Assembly (NCBI GenBank): GCA_036399495.1 | Contig: DASWMZ010000011.1 | Coordinates: 7,149-71,148 of the forward strand | DNA length: 64,000 nt | Origin: Paradesertivirga sp036399495 | Lineage (GTDB): Bacteria; Bacteroidota; Bacteroidia; Sphingobacteriales; Sphingobacteriaceae | Direction: 5' to 3' | In this document: positions 1 through 8,573 of the stretch, piece after piece | Numbering within the stretch: the stretch's first letter is position 1 | How the letters are laid out: each line of letters starts with the position of its first letter | Translations under genes and position numbers: made by a program | Notes under the pieces: model-generated | What the model was told of the DNA's origin: nothing | Databases searched by the model: none | Seen by the model: only the letters and a program-made list of their open reading frames with translations

Positions 1-1080
1 AATCAACAGATCGTAAAAAACGAGGAGCATCTTCGCTTAGCCACTCAATCTGCAGAGTTGGGAACATTCGATATGGATCTGAATGCAGGCACCATGATGT
101 GGGATAGACGTTGCAGGGAGTTGTTCGGCATTTACCACAATGAAAAAGTGACATATGAAAAGGAATTTATAAAGGGTCTTCATAACGATGACAGAGAAAT
201 AATCCTGGAAAAGATCGATCAGGCATTCGACAAACAGAAAAGTGGTGGATTATACGATGTAGAGTACAGGACAATTGGCGAAACTGACAAACGCTTACGA
301 TGGGTTAAAGCAAAGGGGAAAGTCTTTTTCGATGATGAAGATAAGCCGGTCAGGTTTATCGGGTCAGTATTAGATATTACAAAGCAGAAACAAGATGAGA
401 TAAGGAAAAATGACTTTATAGCCATTATTAGTCATGAGCTTAAAACTCCCCTTACTACTATTAAATCCTATGTGCAAATTCTTTTAGCAAAAGCCAAAAA
501 GCAATCTGATGATTTCGCTACCAATGCTTTAACAAGGGCCGAGGTGCAAGCCAATAAAATGTCATCGATGATTAAAGACTTTCTTGAACTGGCTAAGATC
601 GAAGAAGGTAAACTTAGGCTTGAAAAGGATATTGTTATTGTGAGTGAACTATTGGAAGAAGTAGTTTCGGAAGCTAAGCTATTTGGTTCTACACATCAAA
701 TTGATTTAAACTATTGCGAAGGATTTAAAATAAACGCAGACAGGGACAAGATTATACAGGTACTTATAAATCTTATTAGTAACGCAATTAAATATTCTCA
801 AATTGGAACCGCGGTTAAGGTAGGTTGTTCTTTAGAGGATAATGGACGGGTAAAAATATTTGTAAAGGATAATGGTGTTGGAATCAGTTTACTAAATCAA
901 AAGAAGCTGTTTACACGTTTTTATAGAGTAGAAAACGAAAAAGTAAAAACGGTGTCTGGTTTTGGAATTGGTCTGTACATAGTGTCAGAGATATTAAAGT
1001 ATCACGGAAGTCAGATAAAAGTTGATAGTACAGAAGGAGAGGGTTCAACGTTTTATTTTTTAATGGAAGCACTTCCCTGA
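1..1080 (+). CDS. PAS-domain sensor histidine kinase, 5' end outside the window
   Basis: The frame is open from base 1, so the start lies upstream and the protein is longer than the about 360 residues seen. A PAS fold with a PAC-like tail (TDKRLRWVKAKGKVFF, then FIGSVLDITKQK) precedes a HisKA box with the phospho-accepting His in IISHELKTPLTT. The ATPase domain follows, with an N box (LINLISNAIKYS), a G1 box (VKDNGVGIS) and a G2 box (GFGIGLYIV). No membrane segment is visible in the part present. It probably autophosphorylates on His and passes phosphate to a separate receiver. No receiver or output domain is attached and no cognate regulator lies beside it, so the signal and target are unknown. 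Confidence 0.9.
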   Translation, partial: NQQIVKNEEHLRLATQSAELGTFDMDLNAGTMMWDRRCRELFGIYHNEKVTYEKEFIKGLHNDDREIILEKIDQAFDKQKSGGLYDVEYRTIGETDKRLRWVKAKGKVFFDDEDKPVRFIGSVLDITKQKQDEIRKNDFIAIISHELKTPLTTIKSYVQILLAKAKKQSDDFATNALTRAEVQANKMSSMIKDFLELAKIEEGKLRLEKDIVIVSELLEEVVSEAKLFGSTHQIDLNYCEGFKINADRDKIIQVLINLISNAIKYSQIGTAVKVGCSLEDNGRVKIFVKDNGVGISLLNQKKLFTRFYRVENEKVKTVSGFGIGLYIVSEILKYHGSQIKVDSTEGEGSTFYFLMEALP

Positions 1081-1183
1081 GATTATTTTTTCAATTCCCA
1101 GTCCTAAAGATTGATGCTTTTAATCCATCCAATTAAAGAGCTACTGCATAGTTCGTCGCTATAAACAGTTAATCTGTTTATAC

Positions 1184-1210
1184 AAAACCCCAATTTTTCA
1201 AAGGGGTTTT
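1184..1210. terminator. Hairpin with an A/T-flanked C-G stem, possible bidirectional terminator
   Basis: AAAACCCC at 1184-1191 pairs with GGGGTTTT at 1203-1210 around an 11-nt loop. It lies downstream of the plus-strand kinase and overlaps the last codons of the minus-strand micro-ORF, so it could serve both directions. The T run is only four bases and sits inside the stem, so strength is uncertain. Confidence 0.45.
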
Positions 1211-1368
1211 ACTCCGAATTCTGTTAAATAGTAGATACTATTTCTTTTTCGGTGATGGCGGATCGATTTTCGATACGGAATTTTTTCGCTCTGGTAATCT
1301 GACGGTGCTTTTTTAGCTCCTGTGCCAGCTTCTTTTTTATGGTTCTTACTGCCTTTGTCTTTGCTCAT
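1198..1368 (-). CDS. Lysine-rich 56-residue micro-protein
   Basis: A short minus-strand ORF begins with ATG at 1368 and ends with TGA at 1198. The product starts MSKDKGSKNHKKEAGTGAKK and then reads APSDYQSEK before a basic tail. Small, highly charged proteins with an N-terminal SKDKxxKNxKK run and a following DYxSE motif are, from memory, common short hypothetical proteins in Pedobacter and relatives. Their function is unknown; the composition suggests an unstructured nucleic-acid-binding or stress-related peptide, which is inference. The C-terminal part after SEK (IPYRKSIRHHRKRN) departs from the pattern I remember and could reflect a frameshift. No neighbour shares its strand nearby. Confidence 0.45.
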   Translation of the reverse strand: MSKDKGSKNHKKEAGTGAKKAPSDYQSEKIPYRKSIRHHRKRNSIYYLTEFGVKPL

Positions 1369-1670
1369 GATCTTTCGTTTTAGATGATTTTAAACCCAGC
1401 GATTATTAGTTTTCATCATAATTTGATGCGTTATAATATACCAGTATTACCATACATTGTCTTCTTTTTTACTAATTGTTCTAAGTACATACCATAGAGA
1501 AACTAGTTCTACATAACTTTCGTCTTATAAAAGATGGGTTATACCGCCGCACTGTACCAGCAGTTTTTGACGGCGGCTATGGAATGATTTTTCTGTAGTG
1601 CTATAGTTTTTTGGATTATTTATACCTTCGCTGTTTGCAGTTCGGAATTTCAGGAAGATAGATTTGTAAA
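1369..1670. other. Intergenic region, upstream of the TonB-receptor unit
   Basis: AT-rich non-coding stretch between divergent genes. Apart from the promoter-like elements at 1634-1666, I see no RNA gene, repeat or ORF that I can support. Confidence 0.5.
1634..1666 (+). promoter_or_regulatory. Bacteroidota-type promoter (TTTG / TAnnTTTG)
   Basis: A -33-like TTTG at 1634-1637 is followed after 21 bases by TAGATTTG at 1659-1666, a full match to the Bacteroidota -7 consensus TAnnTTTG. The next ATG is at 1671, only four bases past the -7 element, so a transcript from this promoter would be nearly or fully leaderless. Confidence 0.55.
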
Positions 1671-2039
1671 ATGTTCAGGAAGTTATTAGCGGTTCTTTTG
1701 ATAGTTTGCCTGCAAAGTTTAAGCTTTGCAGGGTTGCTGGCTGTGCTTAGCTTCAAGGTGAACAAAGACTATATTGCAGCTAACATCTGTGTAAACAGGG
1801 CAAAGCCGAAGCTGAATTGTCAGGGTAAATGTTACCTGGCCAAAACGCAGAAAAAAGCTACAGAACAAAAAGATGCCAGCGAATACACTCTAAAAGTTAG
1901 CTATTTTCTTGTGTCGGTAATGGAAAGGGTATCGCCGCTTTTTGTTTGCTCGCCAAAAATCGATTACAATCAAGAAAACAATAATGGGCGGTCTAAAGGC
2001 TGGCCCAGACAATCCTTTCATCCGCCGGGGATTATTTAG
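1671..2039 (+). CDS. Small membrane-anchored protein with a conserved Cys motif, unknown function
   Basis: 122 residues. An N-terminal hydrophobic segment (about residues 3-28) could be a signal anchor. It is followed by YIAANICVNRAKPKLNCQGK and CYLAK, giving a C-x(10)-C-x(3)-C arrangement: Cys of NICVN, then NCQGKC. Similar small proteins with an NICxNRxKPxxxCxGKCYLxK signature are found, as I recall, in front of TonB-dependent receptors in Bacteroidota. The Cys cluster suggests metal binding or a disulfide, but no function is established. It lies about 100 bases upstream of the TonB receptor on the same strand, so a shared transcript is plausible. The ATG at 1671 sits directly behind the promoter at 1634-1666. 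Confidence 0.7.
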   Translation: MFRKLLAVLLIVCLQSLSFAGLLAVLSFKVNKDYIAANICVNRAKPKLNCQGKCYLAKTQKKATEQKDASEYTLKVSYFLVSVMERVSPLFVCSPKIDYNQENNNGRSKGWPRQSFHPPGII

Positions 2040-2142
2040 AATTCTTTAGATACCTGCTTTCGCAGGATATCTCTGAACGGTTTCTGATTTTTTAGAATAA
2101 CTGTTTCCTTCAATTTTCAGGAATAATTTAAAAGATACTAAA

Positions 2143-4443
2143 ATGAAAAAGCTAGCTCTTTTTGTGGCAATGCTTTGCTTATGTATAGGCGATACAATTG
2201 CCCAAACCATCGAAATACAAGGCAAAGTGGTAGATAAATTAACCGGGGAACCAATTTCGGGCGCTTCCTTAAAAGTTAAAAATATAAGTGCAGGCAAAAC
2301 CGATGTTTCCGGAAGCTTCAAAATACGCACTACAGAAGCCGACAGCATATTGATTACTTGCCCAGGTTTTAAATCTTGTTGGGTTCATCCGCACGGCGAT
2401 TTAAATCTGATAGAACTAGAACAGGAATCCCAAACTCTCAAAGAAATAGTGGTTACAGCGGGCCGCGCAACAGAACGCAGACGTGATGCCCCCGTTGCCC
2501 TGAGCACATTGAGTACCCTAACCATAAAAGAAACCAAACCCACGTCTCTCGACCAGGTGCTTAATAAAGCAAGCGGAGTTTTTATGGTCGATTTAGGGAA
2601 TGAGCAGCATCAGATGAGCATACGCCAACCCATGACTACCAAAAGTCTTTTTCTCTATCTGGAAGATGGAATTCCGGTGCGCACAACCGGCTTATACAAT
2701 CATAATGCTTTAATTGAGGTTAATATGGCCTCAATCAGGCAAATTGAGATACTTCGAGGCCCCGCGTCGGCAATGTATGGCGCGGAGGCAATTGGCGGAG
2801 CAGTGAATGTGATAACTTTATCACCACCTGCGAACTCAACAGGTCAGGTTAGTGTTCAGGCAAATACAAACGGTTACAGACGCACCGATATTCAATACGG
2901 AGATACTTATGGCAAAGCAGGGTTTTTAATTTCGGGGTATTACGCCAGCAATAATAACGGGCGGCTACAGCATAGTGATTTCAACAAGGCTGCTATCACG
3001 TTAAAAGGCAATTACAATTTCAATAACAACACTCGACTTATAAATAGCTTTTCTTACAATAATTACTATAGCGACATGTTCGGCGCATTAGACAGTACTC
3101 AATTTGCCGGGCGTAATTTTTCGTCTTTAAACGAATTTACCTTCCGGAAAGTAAAGGCATTGCGTTTCAAATCACAACTCAATCACCAATGGAATGAGTT
3201 TGCCGAAACAAAGGCCTCATTGGTTTACAGAAACAACAGCATCGACCAAAATCCGTCTTACAGGATAAAAAATGATTACCGACGCGTATCCGGCAATACT
3301 TTTACAGGAAATCCACTAAAAGCGCATGGCGAAATCAACACCAGTCAGTTTAATACGTTTGCCTTCTTCCTGCAACACGACCAAAAGCTGGAAAAGACCA
3401 AAAGCAAAATAAGTGCAGGTTTGAATGTCGATTTCAGTCCATCTCATTTCTATTCAAACTATATTAAAATCGACAAAAATGCGGCGGGCTATTACACCGG
3501 ATATTCAGAGACGGATTCTGCTTTAAGCCACTACGCGACAGATATTACAAACCTCGCATCGTATCTGAATTTTAATCAGGATATTATAAAAGGACTAAAA
3601 CTGGTGGCAGCCCTGCGTTATGATTATTACCATTACAATTATCAAAACAACTTGTCGCGCGCTTCCTTTTCGGGAGCTCCCTCCACCAAAAATGAATTTC
3701 AGACAGTAACACCAAAACTTGGTTTCACCTACAATTATAAAAGCATCGGGTTCTATACAAATTACAGTCAGGGGTTTGTGCCCCCGCAAATCAGCGAACT
3801 ATATCAGGGTGTGAAAGTGCCTTATCTCTCACCACAAACTTTTTTTAACGCTGAAGTAGGCGGATGGCTGGAACTAAACAAAGGAAAAGTATTTGCTGAC
3901 TGGAGCGTTTACAACATGAAGGGTACTAATGAAATCATCTCCGTTTTAGCTGATGATGGTTCTTTTAAAAATGAGAACGCAGGTAAGACGCTTCATCAGG
4001 GAGTGGAATACGGTATAAACTACAAACCATCTGCCGAGTGGAAGCTTAGAGCGGGAGCGGCGAACGCCAGGCATGTGTTTGTTCAGTATGTGGAAAGAGG
4101 AATTAGTTACAGTGGAAAGATAATGGCTGGCGCTCCTCGCTTTCTTTTGAATGGCGAAGCTTCCTTTAAGCCAGCGTTCATAAAAGGGCTGCGGGCAAGT
4201 TTAGAATGGCAACACCAGAGCGACTATTGGCTTGACAATGCAAACTCCAAAAAATATAATGGTTTTGATGTTTTTAATTTTCGCACCGGCTATGAGTTTA
4301 AGCGTTTTGAGATTTGGCTGAATGTGCTCAATGCCACCGACCGTTATTATTCTGTGGCTGCAAGTAAATCGGCTTCGGGTTATAGTTATAATCTCGGTCA
4401 GCCCCGAACTTTCAATACTGGGATAGCTTATCAGTTGAAATAA
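2143..4443 (+). CDS. TonB-dependent outer-membrane receptor with carboxypeptidase-regulatory-like N-domain
   Basis: 766 residues. A signal peptide ends near residue 20 (GDTIAQ). A CarboxypepD_reg-like beta-sandwich at about 22-98 (GKVVDKLTGEPISGASLKVK) precedes the TonB-box region (LKEIVVTAGRA) and plug domain at about 110-225 (IEILRGPASAMYGAEAIGGA). A 22-strand-type barrel follows and ends with a C-terminal aromatic-rich strand (FNTGIAYQLK). It would import a siderophore, cofactor or metal complex using ExbBD/TonB energy. It is shorter than SusC proteins and has no SusD partner, so it belongs to the siderophore/vitamin/metal class. The Cys-motif protein just upstream hints at a metal substrate, but nothing in the receptor itself fixes it. 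Confidence 0.9.
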   Translation: MKKLALFVAMLCLCIGDTIAQTIEIQGKVVDKLTGEPISGASLKVKNISAGKTDVSGSFKIRTTEADSILITCPGFKSCWVHPHGDLNLIELEQESQTLKEIVVTAGRATERRRDAPVALSTLSTLTIKETKPTSLDQVLNKASGVFMVDLGNEQHQMSIRQPMTTKSLFLYLEDGIPVRTTGLYNHNALIEVNMASIRQIEILRGPASAMYGAEAIGGAVNVITLSPPANSTGQVSVQANTNGYRRTDIQYGDTYGKAGFLISGYYASNNNGRLQHSDFNKAAITLKGNYNFNNNTRLINSFSYNNYYSDMFGALDSTQFAGRNFSSLNEFTFRKVKALRFKSQLNHQWNEFAETKASLVYRNNSIDQNPSYRIKNDYRRVSGNTFTGNPLKAHGEINTSQFNTFAFFLQHDQKLEKTKSKISAGLNVDFSPSHFYSNYIKIDKNAAGYYTGYSETDSALSHYATDITNLASYLNFNQDIIKGLKLVAALRYDYYHYNYQNNLSRASFSGAPSTKNEFQTVTPKLGFTYNYKSIGFYTNYSQGFVPPQISELYQGVKVPYLSPQTFFNAEVGGWLELNKGKVFADWSVYNMKGTNEIISVLADDGSFKNENAGKTLHQGVEYGINYKPSAEWKLRAGAANARHVFVQYVERGISYSGKIMAGAPRFLLNGEASFKPAFIKGLRASLEWQHQSDYWLDNANSKKYNGFDVFNFRTGYEFKRFEIWLNVLNATDRYYSVAASKSASGYSYNLGQPRTFNTGIAYQLK

Positions 4444-4566
4444 GATTGTTAAAAATTGAATAATGAATGCAGGTAGAGCCTTTCTCCCTTACAATAAAAG
4501 ATAAAAATTAAACTAAACAAAGAATTTTTTCTCGGGTTACATAAATTAAATAAAAAATAAACTCCT

Positions 4567-4803
4567 ATGAAAAAGATTATTAAAATGGCAATTATGCCGG
4601 CTATGGCAATTTTTCTTTTGGCCACTTACCCTGCAATCGGGCAAACAACTAGCGACGCTGATGCTTCAACAACTGCTATGACTGAAAGTGATGACGATGA
4701 TGACAAAGATTATGGTTGGATTGGCTTGCTCGGCCTTGCTGGTCTTTTAGGTTTAAAACGTAACAAAGATAATCACAACCACAAAACAACGGTTAATCAT
4801 TAA
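4567..4803 (+). CDS. WGxxGxxG-type small surface protein
   Basis: 78 residues: a signal peptide (MKKIIKMAIMPAMAIFLLAT, cleavage after about residue 25), an acidic stretch (ESDDDDDKD), then DYGWIGLLGLAGLLGLKR, and a basic His/Asn-rich tail. The W-I-G-L-L-G-L-A-G-L-L-G-L-K-R run matches the pattern of the WGxxGxxG C-terminal family, a short Gly-rich hydrophobic helix ending in basic residues that resembles protein-sorting tails. Here almost nothing but the tail exists after the signal peptide, so it may be a free small membrane peptide. Function unknown. It follows the TonB receptor after about 120 bases on the same strand and is followed by a strong hairpin. Confidence 0.7.
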   Translation: MKKIIKMAIMPAMAIFLLATYPAIGQTTSDADASTTAMTESDDDDDKDYGWIGLLGLAGLLGLKRNKDNHNHKTTVNH

Positions 4804-4825
4804 TTATTAGAACAATGGAATCTTG

Positions 4826-4855
4826 GTAGTAGCGGCAATATTCTGCCGTTACTAC
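4826..4855 (+). terminator. Strong 12-bp stem hairpin after the WGxxGxxG gene
   Basis: GTAGTAGCGGCA (4826-4837) pairs with TGCCGTTACTAC (4844-4855) through all 12 positions (one G-U pair), with a 6-nt loop. A short T run follows. It sits 23 bases after the stop codon at 4803 and is the best intrinsic-terminator candidate of the window. Confidence 0.7.
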
Positions 4856-4981
4856 TTTGTAAGTATTTCCTCCTGCTTATTCAAGTCTTTTTACCCGGAG
4901 TAATAGAATGGAGGCTAAGAAATAAGGCGGAAATATAAGAGCAGATCTTTTTCATTAAAAAAATTACACAAATTAAAAGGA

Positions 4982-5013
4982 TTTAGCATCAATAATTAAC
5001 TCTTGATGCTAAA
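4982..5013. terminator. AT-rich 11-bp inverted repeat
   Basis: TTTAGCATCAA (4982-4992) and TTGATGCTAAA (5003-5013) form a perfect stem with a 10-nt loop. It lies 3' of the minus-strand gene at 5167-5634 and could act as its terminator or as a barrier between the convergent units. Confidence 0.4.
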
Positions 5014-5166
5014 ATGGTCCATGTAAATTAAGGAATGCTTTCTCAGTCGCGCATCATGGTGTATCCTGATTAGGAGCAAGTTTCTGATTTGTGGCGAAAG
5101 TTATTGAATTCGCTAACAGAACCAGCTGTTTGAATATTAAGCTTGGGCAGTGCTGAAAAATGCTTT

Positions 5167-5634
5167 TTATTTTGAAGATTCTCGGTCAAAGATCCAAATG
5201 TTATGATGATTCTTAGGCTTACCCGTAAATACCTCGTCTGCAATAAATTCATTTTGATTATTTCCGAACCTGTAATTAACAGCGTTCTTTATAATATTCA
5301 TTCCCCATATCGTTGACTGTAAATCACCATCCTTACGCTCCAATTTACCTTTGAGAAGGAGTTTCATCCGTCTGGTCTTACCATCTGCAATCATCCTTAA
5401 ACTTAATCTTCTTCTCTTTTTGCCATATAAGTGATACCTGGTCAACTTAAATTTATCACCATCTTGTTTAATTATAAAAACACTGCCTGTTAATCCGGGA
5501 GGTCGGCTTTCTAATTGACTTTTTTTTAAGTTCAATACCCAGGTTCCTGTAAAGTTAGGTGATTGTGCCGATAGTTGCGCTTGATAAACAAAGAGTCCGA
5601 GTACTGTCAGAAAGATTTTTATATTATTTAACAT
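5167..5634 (-). CDS. Secreted lipocalin-like hypothetical protein
   Basis: 155 residues. A signal peptide (MLNNIKIFLTVLGLFVYQAQ, cleaved near LSAQS) is followed by SPNFTGTWVLNLKKSQLE, the FTGTWxLNxxKS opening typical of small secreted beta-barrel or lipocalin-like proteins of Bacteroidota. The rest is rich in beta-strand-like, basic segments (GKKRRRLSLRM, KTRRMKLLLKG) and contains FRFGN-type turns near the end. No catalytic motif is visible; binding of a small hydrophobic ligand is a guess from the fold class. It is monocistronic, converging on the WGxxGxxG gene. Confidence 0.7.
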   Translation of the reverse strand: MLNNIKIFLTVLGLFVYQAQLSAQSPNFTGTWVLNLKKSQLESRPPGLTGSVFIIKQDGDKFKLTRYHLYGKKRRRLSLRMIADGKTRRMKLLLKGKLERKDGDLQSTIWGMNIIKNAVNYRFGNNQNEFIADEVFTGKPKNHHNIWIFDRESSK

Positions 5635-5808
5635 GCTTTAAAAATAGAGATTCACGGAAAGACTTCTTGAAGTTTAACATGATTTAACAAATGAGAGCAT
5701 TTGCAACTGTGCGCTATATGAAATAAGATTTTAGTTCTTATTTTAGTGCCTGAACAAGCTACGGCATTCTAATACCCCATAGCCTTGGCCTCTCCAATTA
5801 AAGAAACT

Positions 5809-8157
5809 ATGCTTAAAATATTTGATCTTAGTAAATTCAAAATCGTTATTTATCATCGGCTGGTGATTCTTTTTCTTGCGATATTCCTGAGCTCGCTTGC
5901 CCAGGCACAAACTAAATCCCCCTTTCAAAAAGGGGTTAAACGCATTTTATTCCTGGGTAACAGTATTACCTATTCGGGCGAGTACATTACCGATATTGAG
6001 GCGTATTTTATTACGCATTACCCAAATCAACGCTATGAATTTATAAATGCTGGTCTACCCAGCGAGACCGTATCCGGACTGAGTGAGCCTGGCCATGCAG
6101 GCGGTGCCTTTCCACGTCCCGATTTACACGAACGCCTCGGTAGGGTATTAAGCCAAATTAAGCCCGACCTGGTTTTTGCTTGCTACGGCATGAACGATGG
6201 TGTTTATTTGCCTTTAGATGCGGCCCGTTTTGGGGCCTTTCAAACGGGGATCAAATGGCTCCATACAGAACTTGAAAAAAGTGGTGTTAAAAGGATTATC
6301 CATTTAACCCCTCCCGTACACGATGATACAGCCCTGGGCACAAAAGGGTATAATCTGGTATTAGATAAATATTCAGAATGGCTACTGAGCCAAAGGGATT
6401 CGCTTAAATGGGAAGTAGCCGATATCCATACGCCGATGACCCGTTACCTGGAAACTAAAAGGCAAACCCAGGCAAATTTTAAGCTGGCTAATGATGGAGT
6501 ACATCCGAGCGAACTAGGTCACTGGCTCATGGCCCGCGCTACCCTGGAATACCTCGGCGAAAAAGTAGGAGAGTCCCCTGATGTATTAAGCACCATGACT
6601 TCGCAACCTCGTGCAAAAGAAATTTTTGGATTAGTGGCCCAACGGCAGGCTATAATGAAAGATGCCTGGCTCGCAGCCACCGGTCATAAGCGGCCTGGAA
6701 TGTCGCCAGGGCTGCCTTTGGCTGAAGCCCAACAAAGGTATGTGCAGTTGGAAAAGCGACTTGAATCTACTTTAAAAGGCACGGTGGGTATAAGAGTTCG
6801 GGTAGCCTGTATTGGCAACAGCATAACGCAAGGGGCCGGGCTTGCCTCCCCGCAGATAGAATCCTATCCGGCACAGTTGCAAAACCTGTTGGGTCTGGAT
6901 TATGAAGTATTAAATTTTGGAGTAAGTTCTAAGACTGTGATGCAGACCGATAATTCTTACCGTGCTACACCACAATATCAGGAAGCCCTAGCCTCTAACC
7001 CCGATATAGTAATTATAAAGCTAGGCACTAACGATAGCCGGTCGCCTTATAAATTAAAAATAGAACGGGATTTTGTTACGGATTACAAAAAACTGGTGCA
7101 GACTTTCCGCGAATTGCCATCCAAGCCACGAATTATTCTGGCTCTGCCGGCCGCCTCTTATTTAATCGATACGGCCAGGCAAACCGATGCCGTTATTTCA
7201 GGAAAGATTACATCTGGCATTCGGCAGGTAGCTTTTGATGAAAAGCTTGAACTGGTAGATCTGCATTCCATTACCCTGGAAAAGCCGGCATTGTTTCCCG
7301 ACCAGCTGCATCCTAATGCTGCCGGTGCGTCTTTGCTAGCGAAGCGTTTGGCTGCTTACTTAAAGAGTAAAACCGTTCCTGATTTCGATATTTTCAAGAA
7401 ACTAAAGCAACCTTATACGGTAGAGAGTTATTACGGATATGATTGCGCTAAATTTAAATTAGCAGGCCGGGAGGCATTCATTGTGAAGCCACGTGTGGTT
7501 GCAAAAGGACAGCCTTGGGTATGGAGAGCCAGATTTTTTGGTCATGAAGCTCAAACTGATATCGCTTTGTTAGATCGTGGCTTTCATGTAGTGTATATCG
7601 ATGCTGTTGAATTATTTGGCAACCAGGAAGCTGTGAATATTTGGAATAGTTTTTACACCCTGCTTCGGAAGGGCGGCTTAGCCAAAAAAGCAGTGCTTGA
7701 AGCTATGAGCCGTGGTGGAGTATATGCTTATAATTGGGCTGCCCAAAATCCAAAGAAAGTAGCGGCGGTATACGCCGATGCGCCGGTGTTGGATATGCGG
7801 AGCTGGCCAGGCGGGCAAGGAAAAGGCTCTGGCAGTGCCAATGATTGGAAAAATTTCAAAGCAGCGTACGGTTACGCTACAGAAGAAGAAACAAAAAGCT
7901 TTAAAAATAATCCACTGGATAAGGTAGCAAAAATCGTAAAGGGTAAATACCCTATGCTGCATGTAGTGGGCGATGCCGACGATGTGGTTCCTGTAGCAGA
8001 GAATACAACTTTATTTGAGCAACAGGTAAAAGCTTTAGGCGGAGATATAACAGTAATTCATAAACCCGGAGTAGGCCATCACCCACACAGTTTAGCCAAC
8101 CCACAGCCAATTGTTGATTTTATTTTAAAAGCGGTTTATGGAAAGACTGATTTATAG
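5809..8157 (+). CDS. Triple-domain exported hydrolase: SGNH esterase + SGNH esterase + alpha/beta hydrolase
   Basis: 782 residues from the ATG at 5809; an in-frame TTG at 5785 would add eight residues but gives a poorer signal peptide. A signal sequence ends near residue 34 (SSLAQAQ). Domain 1 (about 44-260) has the SGNH blocks: ILFLGNSITYSG with Ser52, CYGMNDG, and DGVHPSELGH. Domain 2 (about 330-520) repeats them: VACIGNSITQGAG, IKLGTNDSR, DQLHPNAAG. Domain 3 (about 540-782) is an alpha/beta hydrolase with nucleophile elbow EAMSRGG, acid region DADDVVPV and His in GVGHHPH. All three triads look intact. SGNH enzymes of this type deacetylate polysaccharides; the third domain could be a second esterase. 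It is isolated on its strand. Confidence 0.85.
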   Translation: MLKIFDLSKFKIVIYHRLVILFLAIFLSSLAQAQTKSPFQKGVKRILFLGNSITYSGEYITDIEAYFITHYPNQRYEFINAGLPSETVSGLSEPGHAGGAFPRPDLHERLGRVLSQIKPDLVFACYGMNDGVYLPLDAARFGAFQTGIKWLHTELEKSGVKRIIHLTPPVHDDTALGTKGYNLVLDKYSEWLLSQRDSLKWEVADIHTPMTRYLETKRQTQANFKLANDGVHPSELGHWLMARATLEYLGEKVGESPDVLSTMTSQPRAKEIFGLVAQRQAIMKDAWLAATGHKRPGMSPGLPLAEAQQRYVQLEKRLESTLKGTVGIRVRVACIGNSITQGAGLASPQIESYPAQLQNLLGLDYEVLNFGVSSKTVMQTDNSYRATPQYQEALASNPDIVIIKLGTNDSRSPYKLKIERDFVTDYKKLVQTFRELPSKPRIILALPAASYLIDTARQTDAVISGKITSGIRQVAFDEKLELVDLHSITLEKPALFPDQLHPNAAGASLLAKRLAAYLKSKTVPDFDIFKKLKQPYTVESYYGYDCAKFKLAGREAFIVKPRVVAKGQPWVWRARFFGHEAQTDIALLDRGFHVVYIDAVELFGNQEAVNIWNSFYTLLRKGGLAKKAVLEAMSRGGVYAYNWAAQNPKKVAAVYADAPVLDMRSWPGGQGKGSGSANDWKNFKAAYGYATEEETKSFKNNPLDKVAKIVKGKYPMLHVVGDADDVVPVAENTTLFEQQVKALGGDITVIHKPGVGHHPHSLANPQPIVDFILKAVYGKTDL

Positions 8158-8285
8158 CTTCTAGAGGGCAAATATCAATTAGAAATTCAATAGTAGATTG
8201 ATTACTGTAAGAGGGAGACTGCTCATTTACGATCGAAATAAAGTGTCTGGTAGATTTCAACATAACATGCGTAAATCACGGACAG

Positions 8286-8402
8286 TTATTTTGATAAAAT
8301 GATTCCGTCCATTTCCGGCATACTAATGTCGGTGAGTACATGAATAACAGGAATTGGTTTCCAGATGGCACTTTGCCTAAATATCAATGTTTTCGAGGGA
8401 GG
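8286..8402 (-). pseudogene. Response-regulator receiver fragment
   Basis: A minus-strand frame closed by TAA at 8286-8288 and opened behind an in-frame TAG at 8403-8405 encodes PVIHVLTDISMPEMDGI followed by ILSK. VLTDISMPEMDG is the phospho-acceptor block of a receiver domain (Asp then MPxMDG). The fragment has no start, no N-terminal acidic pair and no downstream half. The same frame continues 5' of the TAG for about 30 residues without a recognised match. It looks like the remnant of a LuxR- or LytR-type response regulator. Confidence 0.6.
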
Positions 8403-8573
8403 CTATGAATTCTGTTCCCTCGCTATTAGTGCTCCTATGCTTGTAACTTCCTTTCCAATAGTAGCCGCTATACGTACAAAAGACTCGTTGTCCAATATTC
8501 CCCCTCAAGTCTAAAGATTATCTTTATATACGGGAAAAATAATTATTGTTGTAAGCTGCCCTCTTGAATAAAT
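8403..8573. other. Remainder of the 8.16-8.57 kb gap
   Basis: The minus frame upstream of the receiver fragment reads GGILDNESFVRIAATIGKEV with no stop, suggesting more of the same decayed gene. I recognise nothing else between 8158 and 8573. Confidence 0.3.

Larger units (their letters stand above)
4804..5166. other. Intergenic region with two hairpins
   Basis: Between convergent genes. It holds the hairpins at 4826-4855 and 4982-5013; no other coding or RNA feature is supported. Confidence 0.5.
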
